Assembly: GCF_024256385.1 (NCBI RefSeq)
Contig: NZ_JAMLFW010000001.1
Coordinates: 5,146,001 to 5,210,000 of the forward strand
DNA: 64,000 nucleotides
Reading direction: 5' to 3'
Source: Anatilimnocola floriformis
GTDB taxonomy: Bacteria; Planctomycetota; Planctomycetia; Pirellulales; Pirellulaceae
Position 1 is the stretch's first letter. Each line of letters opens with the position of its first letter. Under the pieces are notes generated by a model. It was not told the origin of the DNA and ran no database searches. It was given only the letters and a program-made list of their open reading frames with translations. Shown one piece after another: positions 38,113 to 46,124 of the stretch. A program made the translations under genes and the position numbers.

Positions 38113-38811
38113 CTAGCTCTTGTAATTCGATTCGCGAATCACGAGCATCTGCCCCGGCGGACCAGGCACAGCACCATAGATCAGCAGCAGGTTCTTTTCC
38201 TTATCCACTTTCACGAGCCGCATGTTGCGGATCGTCACTCGCTCATTGCCGTAGCGACCGGGCATATGCTTGCCCTTCTTCATACGACCACCACCGCGGT
38301 TCGCGGCGAGAGCACCGGTACCACCCATGTGACGGTGCACCTTCTTCACACCGTGCGTGGCACGCTGACCAGCGAAATTCCAACGCTTCATCGCACCCGT
38401 GAAGCCGCGGCCCTTGGTATTGCCGGTCACATCGACCGTCTTCACACCTTCCATGGCCGAGACATCGACCGTTGCACCAACAGCCAGACCAGCGGCGGCA
38501 CCGCGGAGCTCGCGAACAAACCGCTGCGGCTCGCAATTGGCCTTCGCAGGAACAGCAACGCCAGCAGCCTTGAGCTTGGCCGAGCGACGGCTAGAGATAT
38601 CGGCAACGTGGCCCGATTCCGAGCGAGAAGCCAAACGGCGAGGCTTATCCAAGAAGCCGAGCTGAACGGCTTCGTAGCCATCCTTATCGGCAGTACGGAC
38701 CTGCAGTACGCGGCAAGGGCCAGCCAGAACGACAGTCACGGGCAAGCAGGCCCCGGACTCATCAAATATTTGCGTCATCCCGACCTTACGGCCGAGTATT
38801 CCCTTGGTCAT
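38113..38811 (-). CDS. rplC: 50S ribosomal protein L3
   Basis: 232 residues. MTKGILGRKVGMTQIFDESG and the conserved GRGFTGAMKRWNFAGQRATHGVKKVHRHMGGTGA core that reaches toward the peptidyl-transferase centre are present. It is an early 50S assembly protein. It follows rpsJ after a 162-base spacer. Confidence 0.97.
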   Translation of the reverse strand: MTKGILGRKVGMTQIFDESGACLPVTVVLAGPCRVLQVRTADKDGYEAVQLGFLDKPRRLASRSESGHVADISSRRSAKLKAAGVAVPAKANCEPQRFVRELRGAAAGLAVGATVDVSAMEGVKTVDVTGNTKGRGFTGAMKRWNFAGQRATHGVKKVHRHMGGTGALAANRGGGRMKKGKHMPGRYGNERVTIRNMRLVKVDKEKNLLLIYGAVPGPPGQMLVIRESNYKS

Positions 38812-38949
38812 CGCGATATTCCTGTGGTCCGTTGCCCACCGAGAACACCAAAGCTCAACTTCAAAGCTTGGCTTTACTCGGACGGCTTCCGTTCAATAAA
38901 AACGGCTCGCATGAAACAACGAATTCGAAACAATTAAACAACAAACAAC

Positions 38950-38963
38950 GTGCGCACTTGCAG
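38950..38963 (-). repeat. Intercistronic motif, rpsJ-rplC gap (degenerate copy)
   Basis: On the mRNA strand TTTGCTGCAAGTGCGCACGTTG matches the motif after rplW, rplP and rpmC, but its final GCAG is GCAC, weakening the stem. Confidence 0.45.
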
Positions 38964-38973
38964 CAAACGCCAC

Positions 38974-39297
38974 TTAGCGAGTTGTTGCCTTGATTTTGAT
39001 ATCAACGCCAGCCGGCAGGCTGAGCTTATTGAGCGCTTCGATGGTCTTGGCAGTCGCCTGCACAATATCGATCAAACGCTTGTGCGTTCGGATTTCGTAT
39101 TGCTGGCGAGCCTTCTTGTCGATCGTCGGACCCGAAAGGACCGTGTAACGCTCGACGCGGGTCGGCAGCGGAATCGGGCCGTGGACTTCGCTATGGGTAC
39201 GCTTGGCCGTATCGACGATCTCCTGGGCACTTTGGTCCAGAATCGCGTGGTCGTACGCTTCCATTCGAATTCGAATGACTTCTTTCGCTGCAGCCAC
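38974..39297 (-). CDS. rpsJ: 30S ribosomal protein S10
   Basis: 107 residues. [43 protein letters not shown] and the THKRLIDI motif are uS10 signatures. S10 is also the NusE antitermination factor. It is the first gene of the S10-spc transcript; tuf and fusA are not adjacent upstream, where a universal stress protein gene lies instead. Confidence 0.97.
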   Translation of the reverse strand: MAAAKEVIRIRMEAYDHAILDQSAQEIVDTAKRTHSEVHGPIPLPTRVERYTVLSGPTIDKKARQQYEIRTHKRLIDIVQATAKTIEALNKLSLPAGVDIKIKATTR

Positions 39298-39361
39298 CGT
39301 GGCTCATCTCCTAACTTGCAAATGCCCAGCGGCCAAAGGTTGGCCAATTGGGAAGCGACTA

Positions 39362-39391
39362 AGATTAGCAGCGAAGCGGCAAAACGGTCAA
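39362..39391 (-). promoter_or_regulatory. Promoter of the S10-spc operon
   Basis: On the minus strand TTGACC (39391-39386), an 18-base spacer, and TAATCT (39367-39362) give a strong sigma-70-type promoter with a leader of about 60 bases before the rpsJ ATG. Confidence 0.7.
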
Positions 39392-39487
39392 CGGGGTCTG
39401 CGATGAAATTTCAGTATTCCAGAGAATATTTCGCGAACCCGAGCGACTGCCGACGCCCAAGCGAGTCAAACGCCGGAAAAGTTTGCC

Positions 39488-39916
39488 CTATTGCCGCAAA
39501 ACCAAGACCGGGCAGTGCGCCAATCGCACTACTCGCTCTGCCGTCGATCCCATTAGTAGTCGAGTTAGTCCTCTTAGACCGTGCGAGGGAATGACAATTA
39601 GCTGGGCTTTGTTCTGCTCGGCAAAATCCGCGATTCCGTGGGCTGGGTCGCCCAAAATCACTTCCAGAGTGACGGCAGAATATTTTTCAGCCGTGAGCCG
39701 TTCTTGCAGGGCTTTGCGAGCACTCTCGATCCGCGCGGTCGGATCGACGACTCCCCACACCTCGCCCGCTTCCAGCGGCGCGATGTCCTGAATCACATGC
39801 ACGATGCTCACTTGGTTTGGCAGCTCGACTAATTGCAGCGCGACATCGAGCGCTCCAAACGACTCCGCCGAAAAATCGATCGGCACGACGACGCGTTGTT
39901 TCGGAAACCAAGTCAT
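39488..39916 (-). CDS. Universal stress protein (UspA family)
   Basis: 142 residues, single Usp domain. VVVPIDFSAESFGALDVAL opens the fold, VIPSHGLRGLTRLLMGSTAERVVRLAHCPVLVLRQ closes it with the ATP-binding G-x2-G-x9-GS pattern, suggesting an ATP-binding UspA. Such proteins help survival under stress; no partner is adjacent. It precedes the S10 operon on the same strand, but that operon has its own promoter. Confidence 0.92.
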   Translation of the reverse strand: MTWFPKQRVVVPIDFSAESFGALDVALQLVELPNQVSIVHVIQDIAPLEAGEVWGVVDPTARIESARKALQERLTAEKYSAVTLEVILGDPAHGIADFAEQNKAQLIVIPSHGLRGLTRLLMGSTAERVVRLAHCPVLVLRQ

Positions 39917-40158
39917 ATAGCTGCTCCAGGGAAGAGGTGGATAGGCTTCATCCTATCGAATCGCCAGCGCAGAAGAAACGCAAGCATTTCGGCTGCTAGC
40001 AAGGCCCCGACGCTAGCAATTCACTGCCAGCCGCCGCAAAGTCGCCTTAATTCGCCAAAACGCACGGAGGCGTCAAAGTCGACTAAACCGTCACCACCCA
40101 TCCAACCGATACATGCTGCGAATAGAAGTTTTCAGATTCCGTAGAAGGGGATCCGACG

Positions 40159-42327
40159 ATGCCTCGTCGAGCCGCTGTTTGGGGAACGAGCCTGATGCTC
40201 GCTGCCATTTGTGTCGTAGCCATCGTGCGTGCACAGGATGGTAGCTGGCAACCTGCTGCTAGCAACTCGCCTCCTCCGGAACCCGCGTTTCTGCCTCCCC
40301 AAGCCATTGGCGATGCCGTGCCGGTCGCGATGCAAATCGACGATCCACCGCAACAACACGGCCCCGCGCCAGCCGCCTTCGGCTTCGGTGCTCGCCGCCA
40401 AGGGAATCAGCCTGGGCCGCAGCCGATTGCCGAAGCTCCGGCCAACGCCGAGCCGCTGCCGTTTCCGCCGGTAAATCAGCTGCCGCCTGCTGAATATGCT
40501 CAGCAACCGGCAACTCCACCTGGCCCAGTTCCGCAGCAGCGCAGCGTGCTTCGTCGTCCTGGTCAACCTGCACCTCAGGCAGCGCCGCAGCCCGAGACCT
40601 ATCCTACGTCGGCCCCTGTTGTGCCGAACGAATCTGTTCAACAACAGCCTGTTTATCAGCAGCAACCGTCTGCCGCGCCGCGTTCGGTTCTCAAGCGTCC
40701 GACGGGACCAGTCATTGGTGAAGCCGCTGCGCCGATCGCGCCCGTTCAAGAAGCTCTGCCGCCGATCGCTGATGTGCCGAGCGGCTCGTCGCGCCGGCAA
40801 TACGATCCTGCTACTCCTGCCTCGCCAACTCCGCGCAATCCCGCCCGCTCGGGCTTTGGCGCTGCATCCGACATCATGGTCTCGTCGCAATCGCCGCGGC
40901 TGCGCGTCGAACTCGCCGGCCCGCAATCGCTGATGGTTGGCAAGAGCGCCAAGTACACGCTCAACCTCGTCAACGATGGCGATGTCGCTGCCGACGACGT
41001 TCAACTCCGTCTCAATATTCCGGCCTGGATCAGTGTTGAATCGGGCGAATCGACTTCGGGCGATGCCGCCGCGCAAGCCGACGCTCAAGGCTCGATCCGC
41101 ATGGTTTGGAATCTGCCGAAAGTGAAGGCCGGCTCGCAAGAAACGCTCCGCCTGCAACTCGTTGCTGCGGAAGGCAAGCCTTGCGAACTGACTGCCGATT
41201 GGACCTGCCGTCCCACGTCGCTAAAGGCCGCCATCGCGGTCAAACAGCCGCAAATCGAACTCTCGCTTTCAGGTCCTAGCGACATGGTCTTCGGCGAAGA
41301 AAAACCGTTCACCATCAATGTCAGCAACCCCGGCAACGGCGATGCCGAACACGTCGTTGTTCAACTCGTCGCTGGCGGCAATGCTCCGCAGACGGTCGAA
41401 GTCGGCACGGTTCCCGCCGGCAAAGCCAAAGACGTCAACGTCAAGGTTGTCGCCAATCAGCAAGGTGGCATGGATCTGAAAATGACCGCTACAGCCGATG
41501 GAAATCTCCGCGCCGAAGCCGCTGGTCGCATCATCGTGAAACAAGCGATCCTCGCCATTCACGTCGAAGGCCCGCCGCTCAAGTTTGCTGGCGCCGAAGC
41601 CACCTACGCCATTACCGTTTCGAACACCGGCAACGCTGCCGCTGACGATCTCACCGTTTCGACCACGCTGCCAACCGGGGCCAAGTATCTTGGTGGCATC
41701 GACGGCGCTCAGTTCGCCGGCGGCGTGTTGAAGTGGAAGGCCGGTCTCCTGCCGCCCGAAACACAACGCACCTTCGATATCCGCTGCCAGCTCAACGCTG
41801 CCGGCGCTCATCGTGTCGTCGCCCAAGCCATCGGTCCTCGCACCGGTGCTGTCGCTCACGAAGCCGAAACCACCGTCGAAGCCGTCTCGAATCTGAAGCT
41901 CGCCGTCAACGATCCGACTGGCCCAGCTCCGACCGGCCAGGACGTGACTTACGAAGTGCAGCTGATGAATCGTGGCAGCCTCGCCGCCAAGAACGTCAAG
42001 GTGGTGATGCAGTTCTCGGAAGGTCTCGAACCCTCGATCGTCGAAGGGGCCGAAGCTCGCCTCGTCCCAGGCCAGGTCTTGTTCGACACGCTGCCGGAAC
42101 TCGCCGCTGGCGAACAGGTGGTCGTTCACGTCAAGGCCAAGGCCGTCAAGGAAGGCTCACACCGCTTCCGCGTCGAAGTGGTCAGCACCGACAACGACAC
42201 CCGCCTGGTCAGCGAAGGAACCAGCCGCTTTTTCACCGACACCCGCGGCCCAGCCAACTCGGCTGCGACCCGCACGGCGACGAAGCCCAAGCTGGCCCCG
42301 CAACCGATTCAGAATATCCAACGATAA
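40159..42327 (+). CDS. Exported protein with DUF11/CARDB-like repeat domains
   Basis: 722 residues. A signal peptide (about 1-25) precedes a Pro/Gln/Ala-rich low-complexity region to about residue 235. Four Ig-like repeats of about 110 residues follow, each with the pattern 'G...G....Y.....N.G...A..V.....P' (LMVGKSAKYTLNLVNDGDVAADDVQLRLNIP; FAGAEATYAITVSNTGNAAADDLTVSTTLP; TGQDVTYEVQLMNRGSLAAKNVKVVMQF). These resemble DUF11/CARDB domains of cell-surface proteins. It may be a structural or adhesive envelope protein; no anchor motif is obvious. Confidence 0.8.
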   Translation: MPRRAAVWGTSLMLAAICVVAIVRAQDGSWQPAASNSPPPEPAFLPPQAIGDAVPVAMQIDDPPQQHGPAPAAFGFGARRQGNQPGPQPIAEAPANAEPLPFPPVNQLPPAEYAQQPATPPGPVPQQRSVLRRPGQPAPQAAPQPETYPTSAPVVPNESVQQQPVYQQQPSAAPRSVLKRPTGPVIGEAAAPIAPVQEALPPIADVPSGSSRRQYDPATPASPTPRNPARSGFGAASDIMVSSQSPRLRVELAGPQSLMVGKSAKYTLNLVNDGDVAADDVQLRLNIPAWISVESGESTSGDAAAQADAQGSIRMVWNLPKVKAGSQETLRLQLVAAEGKPCELTADWTCRPTSLKAAIAVKQPQIELSLSGPSDMVFGEEKPFTINVSNPGNGDAEHVVVQLVAGGNAPQTVEVGTVPAGKAKDVNVKVVANQQGGMDLKMTATADGNLRAEAAGRIIVKQAILAIHVEGPPLKFAGAEATYAITVSNTGNAAADDLTVSTTLPTGAKYLGGIDGAQFAGGVLKWKAGLLPPETQRTFDIRCQLNAAGAHRVVAQAIGPRTGAVAHEAETTVEAVSNLKLAVNDPTGPAPTGQDVTYEVQLMNRGSLAAKNVKVVMQFSEGLEPSIVEGAEARLVPGQVLFDTLPELAAGEQVVVHVKAKAVKEGSHRFRVEVVSTDNDTRLVSEGTSRFFTDTRGPANSAATRTATKPKLAPQPIQNIQR

Positions 42328-42370
42328 GCGTTGGAAGTCGAGCGACTCGCTCGTTCGTTTCAATCAACTC

Positions 42371-42463
42371 GTTCAAAATTCACCTCGAATTTTGAACGGC
42401 CCCTGGCAAAGTACTGCGGGAATAGTGATAGACAGTGTTCAAAGTTTCCAGCGAACTTTGAAC
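42371..42463. repeat. Pair of covarying hairpins between convergent genes
   Basis: GTTCAAAATT-7-AATTTTGAAC (42371-42397) and GTTCAAAGTT-7-AACTTTGAAC (42437-42463) have identical architecture and differ by a compensated base pair. They occupy the gap between the DUF11 protein and the PilZ gene. Neither has a long T-tract. Probably terminators or members of a repeat family. Confidence 0.75.
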
Positions 42464-42535
42464 GCCGCTCACAAGCATTAGCGAGCAACTTGCAGCGATT
42501 CCGTTGCAGACTCTTACGCCGTCGCTGCGGCGAGT

Positions 42536-42844
42536 CTAACTCAGCTTCTCAACAAACCGGACTGCGATTTCGAACATCGATCCCTTGCGCCGACAGCGAA
42601 TGCGTTCGGCGAGCAGGCGGATGATCTGGTCCGAATCGGCGGCGAGCAAGTCGACGATGGCGAGATCAGAGAGAAGCGGATGGTCGCTCATGAGGCACAG
42701 ACCACCGCGCGAGAGATCGATCGAGACCGCATCAAGCCGAGCGCCCATCGCCTCGCGTTGGCCGTTGACTGGTTGTACCGCCACCACCAGATGCGCCGGA
42801 TTGCGCGGGCTATTGCGACGGTTTTGATCGAATTCGGTAGTCAT
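42536..42844 (-). CDS. PilZ-like domain protein
   Basis: About 102 residues from ATG 42844. NRRNSPRNPAHLVVAVQPVNGQ followed by AVSIDLSRGGLCLMSDHPL gives the RxxxR and (D/N)xSxxG motifs of PilZ c-di-GMP receptor domains: here R-R-x3-R and D-L-S-R-G-G. It is translationally coupled by a one-base TGATG overlap to a short upstream frame. c-di-GMP would be supplied by regulators such as the GGDEF protein at 56436. The target process is unknown. Confidence 0.75.
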   Translation of the reverse strand: MTTEFDQNRRNSPRNPAHLVVAVQPVNGQREAMGARLDAVSIDLSRGGLCLMSDHPLLSDLAIVDLLAADSDQIIRLLAERIRCRRKGSMFEIAVRFVEKLS

Positions 42845-43059
42845 CAGTCGCGCGGGTCGTTTCCCACGACGTGTTCGAGTGTCACTGGTTCGTCGGGGGC
42901 ACCGGCGGCATCGAGCAGCGCGCGGGCTCGGCGAATGTCGGCGATCAAGCGACTCAGTTCGCGAACCGGCGGGATTGCGCCGATTTGCTTGGCGGCAGAT
43001 TCGCGGTTCCAAGTGGCGGGTGCGGTTGGCGGCGAGGCAGAGAGTTCGAGTTGGTTCAT
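42844..43059 (-). CDS. Small hypothetical protein upstream of PilZ gene
   Basis: About 71 residues from ATG 43059, with a helical charged second half (PPVRELSRLIADIRRARALLDAAGAPDEP). It is recognised mainly because its stop overlaps the PilZ start by one base, a sign of coupled translation. No homologue is recognised. A longer version starting at 43119 is open. Could be non-coding. Confidence 0.4.
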   Translation of the reverse strand: MNQLELSASPPTAPATWNRESAAKQIGAIPPVRELSRLIADIRRARALLDAAGAPDEPVTLEHVVGNDPRD

Positions 43060-43255
43060 GGGCTGGCAGGTTGAACGCGAAATCGAAACCAAGGGCGTTG
43101 CCCGGACAGATGTTGTCACCTACCGGCAAGCCGCATTAAAGATTGACCACTCCCCGCCAAAGGCAAACGAACGGTTGAATTTTGCACGCGCCATACCAGC
43201 AAGATCAACGCAATCGATACAGCCCGCAGCTGGCGTTTTCAGTGCGTCTCGCCTT

Positions 43256-43284
43256 TTGACGATTCCGACGATTCGCTATATTGA
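43256..43284 (+). promoter_or_regulatory. Candidate ruvB promoter
   Basis: TTGACG (43256-43261), a 17-base spacer, then TATTGA (43279-43284), about 60 bases upstream of the ruvB ATG. Confidence 0.45.
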
Positions 43285-43346
43285 ATGCGATTCGTCAACA
43301 ACTGTTCACCGGCTAAGCCCGGCAATCTACGGATGGACGGAACGAG

Positions 43347-44411
43347 ATGCCGCGCGAGAAGATTGTTACACCAGACCCAGACGATGAGCCGCTTGGTTCG
43401 GCAGGCGAATCGGGTTCGCAAGATGCCGACCGCGATTTGCGGCCGACGCGGATCGCCGAAATGATCGGCCAGCGCGATGTGATGGCCCGGCTCGACATCG
43501 TGCTCGATGCCGCCCGCAAGCGCGGCGAACCTCTCGGCCATATTCTCTTCGACGGCCCGCCAGGCCTCGGTAAGACGACCTTCGCCACGTGCATTCCTCG
43601 TGAGCTCAACGTACCGCTACACACCTCCAGCGGCCCGGCCCTCAAGGCTCCGAAGGATCTGATTCCCTATCTGACGAATCTCGAAGAAGGGGCCTGCCTC
43701 TTCATCGACGAGATCCATCGCATTCCCAAAGCGGTCGAAGAATACCTCTACACCGCCATGGAGGACTTTCGCCTCGATATCATCCTCGGCGAAGGGGTGA
43801 ATGCCCGCACGATCAACTTGCGGCTGAAGCAGTTCACGCTGATCGGCGCCACGACGCGGGCCGGCATGCTCACTGCGCCGCTGCGCGATCGCTTTCATGT
43901 GCGCGAGCATCTGGGCTTCTATTCGGTCGAAGAACTGACCGCCATCGTGCGCCGCAGCGGTCGTAAGTTGGCCTGCGATCTTGATGACGATGCTGCGATT
44001 GAAATCGCTCGTCGCAGCCGCGGCACGCCGCGCGTGGCAAATAACCGCCTGCGCTGGGTGCGCGATTACGCCGACAGCAAAGCCGGTGGCAAGGTATCGC
44101 TCGACGTGGCCCGCGCCGCACTCGCCATGGCCGGCATTGATGTGCTCGGGCTCGATAAACAGGATCGTGGTTATTTGGAAACGATCATCCGCGTTTTCGG
44201 CGGCGGCCCCGTCGGTGTCGAAGCCGTCGCGCACACGATGAACTTGGCGACCGACACGCTCTCGGACGAAGTCGAGCCGTTCCTGCTGCGCAGCGAACTC
44301 GTGGTTCGCACGCCGCGCGGCCGCATCGTCACGACCAAGGCTTATCAGCACCTCGCCATCAAACCGCCGGAAAAAAAGCAGTCGGATGAAGAGCGGCCGC
44401 TGTTTGATTGA
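43347..44411 (+). CDS. ruvB: Holliday junction branch migration helicase RuvB
   Basis: 354 residues. An acidic N-terminal extension of about 25 residues precedes LRPTRIAEMIGQRDV. Walker A GPPGLGKT, Walker B FIDEIHR, sensor I LIGATTRAG, the arginine finger in PLRDRF and the sensor II-containing GTPRVANNRLRWVRDYA are intact, as is the winged-helix C-terminus (VRTPRGRIVTTKAYQHL). It drives branch migration with RuvA. ruvA and ruvC are not adjacent. Confidence 0.96.
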   Translation: MPREKIVTPDPDDEPLGSAGESGSQDADRDLRPTRIAEMIGQRDVMARLDIVLDAARKRGEPLGHILFDGPPGLGKTTFATCIPRELNVPLHTSSGPALKAPKDLIPYLTNLEEGACLFIDEIHRIPKAVEEYLYTAMEDFRLDIILGEGVNARTINLRLKQFTLIGATTRAGMLTAPLRDRFHVREHLGFYSVEELTAIVRRSGRKLACDLDDDAAIEIARRSRGTPRVANNRLRWVRDYADSKAGGKVSLDVARAALAMAGIDVLGLDKQDRGYLETIIRVFGGGPVGVEAVAHTMNLATDTLSDEVEPFLLRSELVVRTPRGRIVTTKAYQHLAIKPPEKKQSDEERPLFD

Positions 44412-44426
44412 GTTGTCGGCTACAAC
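44412..44426. terminator. Small hairpin between convergent genes
   Basis: GTTGT-CGGCT-ACAAC fills the 27-base gap between ruvB and the response-regulator gene. Weak; listed because hairpins recur at other convergent junctions here. Confidence 0.35.
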
Positions 44427-44438
44427 CGCAACTCCAAC

Positions 44439-44975
44439 TTATGCCTGCGGAATCCGAATGCCGCTGAGAGCATGTCGCAGGTTCGACTTCGGAATGACCG
44501 GCACCGGCGGGACCTTTTCTTCCTTGACCCACGGCATTTCGGTTTTGAACGCTTCGGGAATGCCGGCCACGCGAGTTTGCACGAGGTGCGGCATCCAGAG
44601 GGCTTTGCTGACGAGTTCGATCAGCACTTCGGGATCGAACGGCTTGCGAAGATAATACGAACCGTCAGCCGCGTGCGAACGGCGAACGATATCGGGCTGC
44701 TGCGACGACGAGATGAACATCATCGGCACGTCTTCGACGCCCGGCAGTTGCCGCAGTTGGCTGCAGAGATCGAGGCCGCTGTGCGGTCCCAGATCGACAT
44801 CGCAAATGATCAGGTCGAGAGCCAGCGTTTGCACGGCCTTCGTCGCCGCGGCTCCGTCACGAGCACAGTGGCACTCGTAGCCCGTCATGTTGAGGACGGC
44901 AGCAATGCCCGTCAGCATGATCGGGTCATTGTCGATAATCAAAATCACGGCCGGTTCATGAGCCAAGGCAGACAT
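44439..44975 (-). CDS. Response regulator receiver-domain protein
   Basis: 178 residues. A receiver domain fills residues about 10-125: ILIIDNDPI (acidic pocket), phospho-acceptor Asp59 in IICDVDLG, the Ser switch in MFISSSQQP and Lys in YLRKPFDP. The C-terminal about 50 residues form a short tail (EMPWVKEEKVPPVPVIPKSNLRHALSGIRIPQA) without a DNA-binding or enzymatic domain. It is a stand-alone receiver; no histidine kinase is adjacent. Confidence 0.9.
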   Translation of the reverse strand: MSALAHEPAVILIIDNDPIMLTGIAAVLNMTGYECHCARDGAAATKAVQTLALDLIICDVDLGPHSGLDLCSQLRQLPGVEDVPMMFISSSQQPDIVRRSHAADGSYYLRKPFDPEVLIELVSKALWMPHLVQTRVAGIPEAFKTEMPWVKEEKVPPVPVIPKSNLRHALSGIRIPQA

Positions 44976-45154
44976 GCAAACCCTCGCGTCTAGCGCAGAA
45001 GTGCAAACCCGTCCTTGGCGGAAAAATCCTCGATCACAACTGACTTCGGCCAGCAGAGTCGCCGTGAATCAGAAATGTTTCCGCAAGCGGCACGCGAGGC
45101 ACAGTCGCTACAATGCGATCTGCCGTCCGCAACCGTAATCGACCCTCACGAAAA

Positions 45155-45409
45155 ATGCCTGAGCTCAACAACCTTCCCTGCTGCGGCCCCACCGAAACCG
45201 CCCAGCTCAAAGAGCTGCCGCACGCGTTTGGCTACGACTTTGACCTGCATCAATGCCTCGGCTGCGGCCGAACGTTCATCTATGTCTGGTCGAACGCCGG
45301 AGCAGCTGGCGCGTGGGAATGGGTGCCGGAATCAACCGCGCAGGCGATGATCGATGCAGAGGGCGAAGACTTGCTCTCGCTGTTGCGCGATTGGGCGAAA
45401 GAGTTATAG
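45155..45409 (+). CDS. Small putative zinc-binding protein
   Basis: About 84 residues from ATG 45155. Two Cys pairs (CC at 9-10, CLGC about 34-37) frame a region ending in RTFIYVW, similar to small zinc-ribbon proteins, and the C-terminus is acidic and helical. A TACAAT at 45110-45115 could be a -10 element. Function unknown. Confidence 0.55.
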   Translation: MPELNNLPCCGPTETAQLKELPHAFGYDFDLHQCLGCGRTFIYVWSNAGAAGAWEWVPESTAQAMIDAEGEDLLSLLRDWAKEL

Positions 45410-45415
45410 GGCCGG

Positions 45416-45429
45416 AGTGTCCGCACTCA
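45416..45429. terminator. Small hairpin between convergent genes
   Basis: GAGTG-TCCG-CACTC in the 17-base gap, overlapping the Uma2 stop region. Confidence 0.35.
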
Positions 45430-46068
45430 CGCAGTTGGCAGCGGTGGGTCGGCCGGGGCATACGAGATTTGCCCGTCCGTCACGTTCTTGATTTCGATCG
45501 CCGGCCCGTACGGTTGCTTGACCAGACGAAAGGTGAAGGGAATCACCGCGGAAGGAAGTTCCACTTGGTCCGTTTGAGTCGAGGTGCCGACTTCGATAAA
45601 GCTTCCCTCTTGCAAGCGAAGGAGAGTGAGTTGCCAGGGTTTACGGTCAACGATCAATAACTCGCGCGTGCCGACCTTGGCGTAGAAGTCGAGCTTATCC
45701 CAAGTGCGGTCATTTTCGCTGACGACTTCGACCGCGAAGTCGGGACCACCTTCCCAATGTGCGCCGTGGAATTTAGCCGTTGTGGTTGTCAGAAAGACGA
45801 CCACGTCGGGACAACGATAATTTTGCATCCAATCGCCGGCGCGATCGCTGATATTGCAACCAGGCACTACTCGACCAAGTTTTTGCCGCCGTAGTGCCGT
45901 CTGCAGGCAGGAATTCAAGTCACCAACAATTTCCTGATGATAATACTCTGGCAATGGCGACACGATGTAAACTCCGTCCCACACTTCGTCGTAGCGATCG
46001 AGTCCCTTGGCGCGGCGATCGGCGAGATAGTCGGCTTCGGCGAGTGGATCGATAATGAGCGTGGTCAT
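45427..46068 (-). CDS. Uma2 family (DUF820) putative endonuclease-fold protein
   Basis: 213 residues. VWDGVYIVSPLPEYYHQEIVGDL, YRCPDVVVFL and the PD-(D/E)xK-like core DFAVEVVSENDRTWDKLDFYAKVGTRELLIVDR match Uma2. These proteins share a restriction-endonuclease fold and are abundant in planctomycetes and cyanobacteria; their role is unsettled. Candidate catalytic residues are Asp86-type PDV, Glu in EVVSEND and Lys in KLDFYAK. No partner toxin, antitoxin or transposase is visible. Confidence 0.9.
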   Translation of the reverse strand: MTTLIIDPLAEADYLADRRAKGLDRYDEVWDGVYIVSPLPEYYHQEIVGDLNSCLQTALRRQKLGRVVPGCNISDRAGDWMQNYRCPDVVVFLTTTTAKFHGAHWEGGPDFAVEVVSENDRTWDKLDFYAKVGTRELLIVDRKPWQLTLLRLQEGSFIEVGTSTQTDQVELPSAVIPFTFRLVKQPYGPAIEIKNVTDGQISYAPADPPLPTA

Positions 46069-46124
46069 GGCGGTTTCTCCCGACCTGAATTATAGCTCAA
46101 TCGCGCTGGCGGCTCGTAGCTGAG

